From positions 1-64,000 of the forward strand of contig CAJUIS010000008.1 of assembly GCA_910586645.1 (NCBI GenBank): 64,000 nucleotides of DNA, read 5' to 3'. A program made the translations under genes and the position numbers. The notes under the pieces were generated by a model, which saw only the letters and a program-made list of their open reading frames with translations, searched no databases and was not told the origin of the DNA. The stretch comes from an uncultured Lachnospiraceae bacterium (GTDB lineage Bacteria; Bacillota; Clostridia; Lachnospirales; Lachnospiraceae). Shown here one piece after another: positions 43,114 through 50,851 of the stretch. How positions within the stretch are numbered: position 1 is the first letter of the stretch; every line of letters begins with the position of its first letter.

Positions 43114-44055
43114 GTGAGTGATTTATTTCATGTGTCATCATCGCCCCACGTGCGTTCCAAAGATACCAGCAGCCGGATTATGCAGTATGTGGTTCTTGCA
43201 TTGCTGCCAACGACTTTTTTCGGAATTTATAATTTTGGATACCGGGCGCTTATTTTGATTCTTGTTACCATTGCAAGCTGCGTGGCTTCGGAATGGGTAT
43301 TTGAAAAGATAGTACATAAAAAAAGCACGATCAATGACTTTAGCGCAGTTGTGACGGGGCTTCTTCTGGCTTTAAATCTTCCGGCGACTCTGCCGTGGTG
43401 GGAAGCTGCGCTTGGCGGCGTATTTGCAATTGTTATTGTAAAAATGATGTTTGGAGGACTGGGACAGAACTTTATGAACCCGGCGCTTGGCGCAAGGTGC
43501 TTCCTTTTGATTGCGTTTGCGGCGGATATGACGAAGTTTGCCATTGACGATTATACGGGAGCGACTCCGCTTGCCGCGATGCGAAACGGAGAAGCTGTAA
43601 ATGCGATGGATATGCTGATCGGACGGACGGCCGGAACAATTGGCGAGACTTCCGCCATTGCGATTTTAATCGGGGCGATTCTTCTGATTTTATTGGGCGT
43701 TATTGATCTTCGCATTCCGGGAACTTATATTGTGACGTTTGTCGTATTCCTTCTGATGTTTGGCGGTCATGGATTTGACGCAAATTATATTACGGCTCAG
43801 CTTTGCGGCGGCGGTCTGATGCTTGGCGCGTTCTTTATGGCGACGGATTACGTTACGTCTCCGATTACGCCGAACGGCAAAATTTTATTCGGCGTCTGCC
43901 TTGGCGTTCTGACGGGGCTGTTCCGTATGTACGGGGCAAACGCCGAGGGCGTTTCCTTTGCAATTATCTTAAGTAACCTTTTTGTTCCGATGATTGAGAA
44001 AATCACGGTTCCAAGGGCTTTTGGACTGGTAAAGGGGGGAAAGAAGCATGAATAG
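43114..44055 (+). CDS. rnfD: Rnf complex subunit D
   Basis: Membrane subunit with covalent FMN. The 313-residue product has eight or more membrane helices and the flavinylation region ATDYVTSPITPNG near residue 248, the target of ApbE, whose gene lies 4 kb downstream. Starts with GTG after AGAGGTGG. Overlaps rnfG by 8 bases. Confidence 0.96.
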   Translation: MSDLFHVSSSPHVRSKDTSSRIMQYVVLALLPTTFFGIYNFGYRALILILVTIASCVASEWVFEKIVHKKSTINDFSAVVTGLLLALNLPATLPWWEAALGGVFAIVIVKMMFGGLGQNFMNPALGARCFLLIAFAADMTKFAIDDYTGATPLAAMRNGEAVNAMDMLIGRTAGTIGETSAIAILIGAILLILLGVIDLRIPGTYIVTFVVFLLMFGGHGFDANYITAQLCGGGLMLGAFFMATDYVTSPITPNGKILFGVCLGVLTGLFRMYGANAEGVSFAIILSNLFVPMIEKITVPRAFGLVKGGKKHE

Positions 44056-44659
44056 GAAGATTGTGCAGGACGCGTTGATTTTAACCGCGTTTACTCTGGT
44101 TCTTGGCTTTGTGCTTGGACTTGTTTACGGGATTACAAAAGAGCCGATTGCGGCTGCGGATATGGCGAAAGCCCAGGCGGCGTATAAAGAAGTATTTGAA
44201 ACGGCGGAAAGCTTTGAAGAATATGCGGCGTTTGATAAAGAGGCGGCGGCTTCTCTGATGGAAGAAAACGGGTTTTCGGATGAGATTACAGCCGTTCAGG
44301 TGGCAAAAGACGGCAGCGGAAGCGATCTTGGATATGTGATTACCGTTATGGCCAAAGACGGCAGCCAGGCCAATATTACGTTTTCTGTGGGCATTGCAAA
44401 CGACGGTACGGTAAACGGTTATTCCATTACAAGCATCGCTGAAACGCCGGGGCTTGGCGATAAGGCGAAGAATCCAGAATTTTCCGGACAGTTTGCGGGC
44501 AAACAGGCGGAAAAGTTTGAAATAGTCAAACAGGCTCCCGCTTCTGACAGCGAGATTGAATCGATTTCCGGCGCAACGATTACTTCAAAGGCTATGGCAA
44601 ACGGAGTAAACGCCTGTATGGCATACTTTCGAAACGTATTGGAAGGAGGCGTGCAGTAA
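44048..44659 (+). CDS. rnfG: Rnf complex subunit G
   Basis: A 203-residue subunit with one N-terminal membrane helix (ILTAFTLVLGFVLGLVYGI) and an outward FMN-binding domain ending with the ApbE flavinylation motif SGAT in SISGATITSKAMANGV. FMN is attached to the Thr. The stop overlaps the rnfE start by 1 base (TAATG). Confidence 0.96.
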   Translation: MNRKIVQDALILTAFTLVLGFVLGLVYGITKEPIAAADMAKAQAAYKEVFETAESFEEYAAFDKEAAASLMEENGFSDEITAVQVAKDGSGSDLGYVITVMAKDGSQANITFSVGIANDGTVNGYSITSIAETPGLGDKAKNPEFSGQFAGKQAEKFEIVKQAPASDSEIESISGATITSKAMANGVNACMAYFRNVLEGGVQ

Positions 44660-45354
44660 TGAATAAATATACAGAACGCTTGACAAACGGCCTGATCAAA
44701 GAGAATCCGACGTTTGTACTGATGCTTGGCATGTGTCCGACGCTTGCGGTAACGACTTCGGCAATGAACGGACTTGGAATGGGACTTTCCACAACGCTTG
44801 TGCTTGTATTTTCCAATCTTTTGATTTCCGCATTCCGTAAGGTGATTCCGGACGGCGTGCGTATGCCGGCGTTTATCGTAATCGTAGCTTCTCTTGTAAC
44901 GGTGGTGGAGTTTTTGATGAAAGCGTATACGCCGGATCTTGCGACGCAGCTTGGTGTATACATTCCTCTGATTGTTGTAAACTGTATTATTCTTGGACGT
45001 GCGGAAAGCTACGCTTCCAAAAACCCAATCGGCCCTTCTATTTTTGACGGCATCGGCATGGGGCTTGGATTTACGTTCGGACTGACCTGTATCGGGATTA
45101 TCCGTGAAATTTTAGGCGCGGGACAGATTTTTGGAGCGCAGGTGCTTTCTCTGGACTGGTTTACGCCGATTACGATTTTCGTTATGGCGCCGGGAGCATT
45201 CCTTGTGCTTGCGTTTCTTGTGGCGATTATGAATATTGTCCGGGAGAAGATGGAAGCGAAAGGCAAGCCGCTTGCAGCGCCCTCCGGATGCCTGTCGGGA
45301 GATTGCGCATCCTGCAGCCAGTCGGCTATGTGTACCGGAAAAAAATCAGAATAG
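44659..45354 (+). CDS. rnfE: Rnf complex subunit E
   Basis: A 231-residue membrane subunit, related to RnfA, with the conserved start NGLIKENPTFVLMLGMCPTLAVT and six helices. The C-terminus carries a short cysteine-rich tail (CLSGDCASCSQSAMCTG) with five cysteines that is not part of the core family and may bind metal (see findings). Confidence 0.95.
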   Translation: MNKYTERLTNGLIKENPTFVLMLGMCPTLAVTTSAMNGLGMGLSTTLVLVFSNLLISAFRKVIPDGVRMPAFIVIVASLVTVVEFLMKAYTPDLATQLGVYIPLIVVNCIILGRAESYASKNPIGPSIFDGIGMGLGFTFGLTCIGIIREILGAGQIFGAQVLSLDWFTPITIFVMAPGAFLVLAFLVAIMNIVREKMEAKGKPLAAPSGCLSGDCASCSQSAMCTGKKSE

Positions 45355-45368
45355 GAGGATAGGCGCGG

Positions 45369-45944
45369 ATGAAAACTTTAATTTTAATTGCAATTGCTTC
45401 TGCAGTGGTCAATAACGTCGTATTAAGCCAGTTCCTTGGCATTTGTCCGTTTTTGGGCGTATCCAAGAAAACGGAAACGGCGGCGGGCATGGGCGGAGCC
45501 GTTATTTTCGTCATTGGCATTGCTTCTCTTGTGACGTCATTGATTTATAAATTCATTTTAACGCCGACAGATACGCAGTATCTGCAGACAATTGTCTTTA
45601 TTCTTGTCATTGCGGCGCTGGTTCAGTTTGTGGAGATGTTTTTGAAAAAATCCATCCCGTCTTTGTATCAGAGCCTTGGCGTATATCTTCCGCTCATTAC
45701 GACGAACTGTGCCGTTCTTGGCGTTGCTTTGACGAATGTGACGAAAGAATACGATGTTTTAACAAGCGTTGTAAACGGACTGGCGACGGCAGTGGGCTTT
45801 TTCATCGCCATTTGCATTATGGCCGGGATTCGTGAAAAAATTGAATACAATGACATCCCAAAACCTTTCCAGGGTACGGCGATTGTGCTGATTACCGCCT
45901 GTCTGATGTCGATTGCGTTTATGGGATTCTCAGGAATGATTTAG
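45369..45944 (+). CDS. rnfA: Rnf complex subunit A
   Basis: A 191-residue six-helix membrane subunit with NNVVLSQFLGICPFLGVSKK near residue 14 and TTNCAVLGVAL near residue 116. The two cysteines in these motifs bind the intramembrane iron-sulfur cluster together with RnfE. AGGAGG precedes the ATG. Confidence 0.97.
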   Translation: MKTLILIAIASAVVNNVVLSQFLGICPFLGVSKKTETAAGMGGAVIFVIGIASLVTSLIYKFILTPTDTQYLQTIVFILVIAALVQFVEMFLKKSIPSLYQSLGVYLPLITTNCAVLGVALTNVTKEYDVLTSVVNGLATAVGFFIAICIMAGIREKIEYNDIPKPFQGTAIVLITACLMSIAFMGFSGMI

Positions 45945-45957
45945 GAGGAAAGAGAAG

Positions 45958-46749
45958 ATGAGTATACAGGCAGTAATCATTGCCGCTGTCATCGTCGGCG
46001 GCGTTGGTATTTTTATTGGATTTTTCCTTGGAATTTCCGGAGAAAAATTCAAAGTGGAAGTAGATGAAAGAGAAGAAGCCATTCTGGGCGTTTTGCCTGG
46101 CAATAACTGCGGAGGCTGCGGTTACGCGGGATGTTCCGGACTTGCCGCGGCGATTGTAAAGGGAGAAGCTCCCGTTGGACAGTGTCCGGTTGGAGGCGAT
46201 CCGATTGCTGCGAAAATCGGTGAAATTATGGGCGTTTCCGCAGGAGCGGGCGTGAAAAAAACAGCTTTTGTGAAATGCGCCGGAACCTGTGAGAAAGCAA
46301 AGCGGGATTATGATTATACGGGCATCGAAGACTGCGCGGCGATGGCGTTTGTACCGGGCGGCGGTCCCAAAAGCTGTAATTACGGCTGTCTTGGCTATGG
46401 AAGCTGCGTAAAGGCATGTCCGTTCGACGCGGTGCATATTGTAGATGGAATTGCGGTGGTAGATAAAGAAGCCTGCAAAGCCTGCGGCAAATGCGTGGCT
46501 GCATGTCCGAAGAATCTGATTGAACTTGTGCCGTATGACGCGAAGCATCTGGTAAACTGCAATTCAAAAGATAAGGGCAAGGATGTGATGAAAGCCTGCT
46601 CCGTAGGGTGTATTGGATGTAAGCTCTGTGAGAAAAATTGTCCGGCTGACGCGGTACATGTAACGGATAATATCGCCTACATAGATCAGGAAAAATGTAC
46701 GGGCTGCGGCGTATGCGCTGAGAAATGTCCGAAAAAGATTATTTTGTAA
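45958..46749 (+). CDS. rnfB: Rnf complex subunit B
   Basis: A 263-residue ferredoxin-like subunit that accepts electrons from ferredoxin. One N-terminal membrane helix is followed by the Fe4 domain (NNCGGCGYAGCSGLA, VGQCPVGG) and several CxxCxxCxxxCP ferredoxin motifs (CLGYGSCVKACP, CKACGKCVAACP, CIGCKLCEKNCP, CTGCGVCAEKCP). Last rnf gene; a terminator follows. Confidence 0.97.
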   Translation: MSIQAVIIAAVIVGGVGIFIGFFLGISGEKFKVEVDEREEAILGVLPGNNCGGCGYAGCSGLAAAIVKGEAPVGQCPVGGDPIAAKIGEIMGVSAGAGVKKTAFVKCAGTCEKAKRDYDYTGIEDCAAMAFVPGGGPKSCNYGCLGYGSCVKACPFDAVHIVDGIAVVDKEACKACGKCVAACPKNLIELVPYDAKHLVNCNSKDKGKDVMKACSVGCIGCKLCEKNCPADAVHVTDNIAYIDQEKCTGCGVCAEKCPKKIIL

Positions 46750-46799
46750 AAAGCGGTAAATATGGAAGAAAAAAGAGTCGATATATAAAATAGCTAAGG

Positions 46800-46846
46800 A
46801 AAGCGTCGAATTCCAACGGAATGGGTTTGGGATTTGACGCTTTTTA
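46800..46846. terminator. Terminator between rnfB and the convergent M15 peptidase gene
   Basis: AAAGCGTC pairs with GACGCTTT, with an internal TTCC/GGAA element, and ends in TTTTT. The preceding A-run allows use from the minus strand as well. Confidence 0.7.
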
Positions 46847-46876
46847 TTGCGTATTTTAAGAAAATTGCTCTGTTTT

Positions 46877-47788
46877 TTAATCCTGTTTTTCAAAATGCTG
46901 GTAATCTTTGACGCTGTTCCAGCTCCCGCCCCAGGTAAAGCCGGCCTCTGTAAACAGACGATATGCCAAATCGTTTTCGTCAATTTTATATGTAAATTCC
47001 CGGGAACGATCGGCATATGGTCTGCCGTTTTCCGGCTGGCAGAGAACAGAGCCGTCGGAAGACGTTTTGACGTAAGGATTGTATCTGGGATTCAAATCAA
47101 TAGCCATACCGTAGCTGTGGTTTGAGAGCTTGCTGCTTCCGGCAATTGTCCGGTAGTTGAAAGCAGAGGTGTTGTTATCTTCCATGGATAATTCGTCATT
47201 GGCGTCATAAGCGTCAATCAGCGTCATTTTTTCGATTGGGTATTGATTTTCATACAGTGTTTTAAAAATCGAAAGCACGTCGGATTCGATTTTTTGATTT
47301 ACAATCATTTCTCCGACATAAGTGTTTCCGTCAAATCCATAATACAGCATTTTTAAATAAGAAAGATCCGAAATCAAAACGTTGTCATTTTCCGTATAGG
47401 AACTGCCGTTGATTCGGGCAAAAACAGCGTCGTCCACGGCGCCTGCATAAAACAGATGGTCGATTTGTTCCGGAGCAATCATACCTGGTGCGGCCAGATC
47501 CCCGGCGGAAAGAGCGCGGATTCTTTCTAAGTCCTGTTTCAGAAATGTTTCTGCTGCAGGCTGTGTGGATGGGAGTTCTGCTTCGGTGTCTTTAGAGACA
47601 GTCTGAAATGAAGTTTCCGTAGTCTGGTCTGTTTTTTCTGTCAGGTCATATGCTTCTGTTTCAAAAGTTTTGGAAGGGCGGTTATTTTTTCCTGTCGAAA
47701 AAAACAGAAAGATGGCGGAAATGCCAAAGACAAACAGGGCAATGACTGTCAGTGTGTGAGAATTTGTATATTTTTTCTTCTTTTTCAT
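46877..47788 (-). CDS. M15 (VanY/DdpX-like) D-alanyl-D-alanine carboxypeptidase-family protein
   Basis: A 303-residue extracytoplasmic zinc peptidase anchored by an N-terminal membrane helix (TVIALFVFGISAIFLFFS). A 60-residue Thr/Ser/Glu-rich linker is followed by the M15_4 domain with metal-site motifs SNHSYGMAIDLNP and DYQHFEKQD at the C-terminus and the usual GFTWGGSW. It probably trims peptidoglycan stem peptides. It is 22 bases downstream of apbE on the same strand. Confidence 0.87.
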   Translation of the reverse strand: MKKKKKYTNSHTLTVIALFVFGISAIFLFFSTGKNNRPSKTFETEAYDLTEKTDQTTETSFQTVSKDTEAELPSTQPAAETFLKQDLERIRALSAGDLAAPGMIAPEQIDHLFYAGAVDDAVFARINGSSYTENDNVLISDLSYLKMLYYGFDGNTYVGEMIVNQKIESDVLSIFKTLYENQYPIEKMTLIDAYDANDELSMEDNNTSAFNYRTIAGSSKLSNHSYGMAIDLNPRYNPYVKTSSDGSVLCQPENGRPYADRSREFTYKIDENDLAYRLFTEAGFTWGGSWNSVKDYQHFEKQD

Positions 47789-47809
47789 TTTTGTAACGAG
47801 TCCTTTCCA

Positions 47810-48832
47810 TTACTTCATTTCTTCAAACGGAATGGTATCCCCGATTCCTGAAGAACAATGAAATTGATAATCATCCGTAATAAATATGGCTTCTACATTC
47901 GAAAGGCTTTCGGCCAGTTCCATGCCCTGATCAAGTCCAAGGGAAAAGCATGTGGTGCTTAAGCCGTCTCCGTCCACAGAATCCGGGCAGATAATTGTAA
48001 CGCCAAGCAGGTTATTTTCATAGGGATAACCAGTGGCGGGATTTAAAATATGGTGGTAAATTTTATCGTCCACTGTGATGTACCGCTCGTAAATGCCGGA
48101 AGAAACAACAGTCTGATCCGTCACTTCCACGACGGCCGCTGCGGTTCCATGTTCATCGAAAGGCTTTTGAATGCCGATCCGGTAACGGGAGCCGTCTTTT
48201 TTTTCTCCCAGGCATAAGACGTTTCCTCCAAGATTGATGGTGCCTTCCGCTGCGCCGTTTTCATTCAGAAACGCTTTCATCCGGTCGGCGATATAACCTT
48301 TTGCAATTGCGCCAAGATCGATTGCGGCGTCCGGATTTTTTAACTGAACGGTATTTCCGGAAATGACAACGTTTCTGTAATCTACGGCCGCCGCCGCCCG
48401 TTTGACAGCGTCTTCATCCGGAAGGGCCGCGTTTTCTGTTTTAAAGTCCCAGAGAGAAGAAAGATTTCCGATTGTAATGTCAAAACGCCCGTCGCTGAGT
48501 TCGCAGTATTCCAGTCCTTTTTTCAGCAAAGCGATGGTTTCGCCGCTTACGGTAACGGGGGTTTTGTGTGCGTTGTTAATTTTGGAAATTTCACTGTCTG
48601 AAACAGAAGCGCTGAACAGAGCTTCATATTTTTCTGCGATGGCAAAGCATTCTTCCAGAAGAGATTCCTTTTCTCCGTCCGAAAGTGTCACAGTGATGAC
48701 CGTGTCAAAATAAAATCCTGTTTTGGAAACAGGAGAGGAAGGCTCTGCTGGAAAAGCGCAGCCAGAGAAGGCGCAGAATAATATAGAAAAAGTAAGCAGG
48801 ATGCAGAAAAATTTTTTTCGCATAATAATCAT
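47810..48832 (-). CDS. apbE: FAD:protein FMN transferase ApbE
   Basis: Attaches FMN through a phosphodiester bond to Thr or Ser in flavoproteins such as RnfG and RnfD. The 340-residue product is a lipoprotein (ILFCAFSGCAF, Cys near residue 24). Motifs: FYFDTVITVTL, DLGAIAKGYIADRM, TINLGGNVLCLG and YHHILNPATGYP. Location next to the rnf operon fits its substrate. The ATG at 48832 follows AGGAGACGC; an in-frame ATG 9 bases further in is an alternative. Confidence 0.95.
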   Translation of the reverse strand: MIIMRKKFFCILLTFSILFCAFSGCAFPAEPSSPVSKTGFYFDTVITVTLSDGEKESLLEECFAIAEKYEALFSASVSDSEISKINNAHKTPVTVSGETIALLKKGLEYCELSDGRFDITIGNLSSLWDFKTENAALPDEDAVKRAAAAVDYRNVVISGNTVQLKNPDAAIDLGAIAKGYIADRMKAFLNENGAAEGTINLGGNVLCLGEKKDGSRYRIGIQKPFDEHGTAAAVVEVTDQTVVSSGIYERYITVDDKIYHHILNPATGYPYENNLLGVTIICPDSVDGDGLSTTCFSLGLDQGMELAESLSNVEAIFITDDYQFHCSSGIGDTIPFEEMK

Positions 48833-48861
48833 AGCGTCTCCTTTGAAAAAGTGATGATAAG

Positions 48862-48890
48862 AGTATAGCATTTGGAGAAAATAATCTCAA
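48862..48890 (-). promoter_or_regulatory. Promoter of the apbE-M15 unit
   Basis: On the minus strand, TTGAGA and TATACT with a 17-base spacer, 30 bases upstream of apbE. Confidence 0.85.
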
Positions 48891-49038
48891 GACAGAGAAA
48901 TCCGGTCGGCGTAAGTCTTCTGTCAGTCAGGCCGCACATCTTATGGAAAGCAGCTTTCAGATACCATTTTGGGAAACCTGTAATAAAGGGAATGCCCGGA
49001 TAAAAGTATAAAGAAAATATAAATTTTAAAAATAAGTG

Positions 49039-49067
49039 TTGACAAAGAAATCGTATGGCGCTATCTT
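49039..49067 (+). promoter_or_regulatory. Promoter of the hrcA-dnaK heat-shock operon
   Basis: TTGACA and TATCTT with a 17-base spacer, immediately upstream of the CIRCE operator. Confidence 0.88.
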
Positions 49068-49080
49068 AACAATGTAAATA

Positions 49081-49107
49081 TTAGCACTCCTGTGAATTGA
49101 GTGCTAA
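49081..49107. promoter_or_regulatory. CIRCE operator (HrcA site)
   Basis: TTAGCACTC, 9 bases, GAGTGCTAA: a perfect match to the CIRCE inverted repeat bound by HrcA. It lies between the promoter and hrcA, giving class I heat-shock control of the whole operon. Confidence 0.98.
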
Positions 49108-49133
49108 CAAACGACCGATATAGAGGTGAGACA

Positions 49134-50168
49134 ATGGACGGGCTGGATGAGAGAAAGGTGAAGATATTAGAAGCAGTCATCCGCACATATCTGGAAACGG
49201 GCGAACCTGTAGGTTCCCGGACAATTTCAAAATATACGGATTTGAATTTAAGCTCCGCCACGATTCGGAATGAAATGTCGGATCTGGAAGAATTAGGCTA
49301 TATCATATCGCCGCATACTTCTGCGGGGAGGATTCCTTCCGACAAGGGATACCGTTTTTATGTAGATCACCTGCTGGAGAGCAAAGAAAAAGAAATATCC
49401 GATCTGAAGGATTTTGTCATAGAACATACCGGGAAAATGGATCATGTATTAAAACAAATGGCAAAGATGCTTGCAAAGACAACGAATTATGCAACGATGA
49501 TTTCATCCCCGCAGTACAGGGGCAATAAGGTAAAATTTATCCAGTTGTCTCTGCTTGACGAACATCAGCTCCTGGCCGTTGTCGTTATGGAGACGAACGT
49601 TGTAAAAAACAAGATTATTCCATTGGAACTGCCTTTGGACAATGAGACGCTGTTTAAGCTTAACGTACTTTTTAATTCTACGTTAAACGGTCTGTCCGTT
49701 CCGGAGATTAACCTTGGGACAATCAGCAAAATGAAAGAACAGGCAGGAGCGTACAGCGATATTGTCGGAGTCGTTTTGGATGCTGTAGCGGAATCGATCA
49801 GCCAGGAGGAACTGGAAATCTACACCAGCGGAGCGACGAATATTTTTAAATATCCGGAGCTTTCAGATTCCAGAAAAGCCAGTGAGCTGATATATACACT
49901 GGAAGAAAAGCAGCAGCTTGCGGAATTGGTTTCTGAAAGCTTAAGCAGTGAAGACGAGACGGGGATTCAGGTTTACATTGGAAATGAAAGCCCGATTCAG
50001 ACGATGAAAGACTGCAGCGTAGTGACGGCGACGTACGAACTGAGTGAAGGCGTGAAAGGCACGATTGGAATTATCGGCCCGAAGCGGATGGATTATGAAA
50101 GGGTTATGGGCAGTTTAAAAGAGTTGAAGATACAGTTGGACGGTATTTTTAAAAAAACCTCCACATAA
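49134..50168 (+). CDS. hrcA: Heat-inducible transcription repressor HrcA
   Basis: Represses class I heat-shock genes by binding CIRCE. The 344-residue product has the N-terminal winged HTH (MDGLDERKVKILEAVIRTYL, residues 1-20; GEPVGSRTISKYTDLNLSSA) and the conserved ISPHTSAGRIPSDKGYRFYV segment, then a GAF-like dimer domain ending in IGPKRMDYERVMG. The ATG at 49134 follows AGAGGTGAG. It is 26 bases downstream of a perfect CIRCE. Confidence 0.98.
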   Translation: MDGLDERKVKILEAVIRTYLETGEPVGSRTISKYTDLNLSSATIRNEMSDLEELGYIISPHTSAGRIPSDKGYRFYVDHLLESKEKEISDLKDFVIEHTGKMDHVLKQMAKMLAKTTNYATMISSPQYRGNKVKFIQLSLLDEHQLLAVVVMETNVVKNKIIPLELPLDNETLFKLNVLFNSTLNGLSVPEINLGTISKMKEQAGAYSDIVGVVLDAVAESISQEELEIYTSGATNIFKYPELSDSRKASELIYTLEEKQQLAELVSESLSSEDETGIQVYIGNESPIQTMKDCSVVTATYELSEGVKGTIGIIGPKRMDYERVMGSLKELKIQLDGIFKKTST

Positions 50169-50192
50169 TTTTGGAAGAAAGGCGGCAGAAAA

Positions 50193-50825
50193 GTGGAAGA
50201 GGCAAACAGAGAAGAAGAATTAAAAAAGATATTTGAGGAAACAAAGACAAAAGAAGAGCCAAAGGCGGAAGAGAAAGAGCCGGAGGAAAAAGATACGCAG
50301 CCAGAGACGGACGAAGCGGCCGCAGACGAGGAGCCGGAAGCAGAAGAAGAAAAAAAGGGATTTTTTAAGAAGAAAGAGAAAAAGAAGGATAAAAAAGACG
50401 AACAGATCGAAGATTTGACCGATCGTCTGAAACGGCAGATGGCGGAATTTGAAAATTTCCGCAAAAGAACGGATAAAGAAAAGTCACAGATGTATGCCAT
50501 GGGAGCGAAGGGCATCATAGAGAAAATCCTTCCGGTCATTGATAATTTTGAACGGGGGCTTGCGGCAGTCACGCAGGATCAGATGGAAGATCCGTTTGCG
50601 GAAGGAATGACTAAAATTTATAAACAGATGATGACGATTTTAGAAGAGCTTGGCGTAAAACCGATTGCGGCTGTGGGAGAGGAATTTAATCCTGATTTCC
50701 ACAATGCGGTTATGCACATAGAAGACGAAACCCTTGGAGAAAATATCATAGCGGAAGAGCTGCAGAAGGGTTATATGTACCATGATTCCGTGGTGCGTCA
50801 CAGTATGGTAAAAGTAGCAAATTAA
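50193..50825 (+). CDS. grpE: Nucleotide exchange factor GrpE
   Basis: Co-chaperone that releases ADP from DnaK. The 210-residue product has the GrpE core from about residue 75 (LKRQMAEFENFRKRTDKEK, GIIEKILPVIDNFERGLAA, FNPDFHNAVMH, VLQKGY-like ELQKGYMYHDSVVRHSMVKV). The first 70 residues are an unusual charged extension: an acidic block rich in Glu, then a Lys-rich block. Starts on GTG after GAAAGGCGG. Confidence 0.96.
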   Translation: MEEANREEELKKIFEETKTKEEPKAEEKEPEEKDTQPETDEAAADEEPEAEEEKKGFFKKKEKKKDKKDEQIEDLTDRLKRQMAEFENFRKRTDKEKSQMYAMGAKGIIEKILPVIDNFERGLAAVTQDQMEDPFAEGMTKIYKQMMTILEELGVKPIAAVGEEFNPDFHNAVMHIEDETLGENIIAEELQKGYMYHDSVVRHSMVKVAN

Positions 50826-50851
50826 TGAAATAAAATCAGGAGGACAAAATT

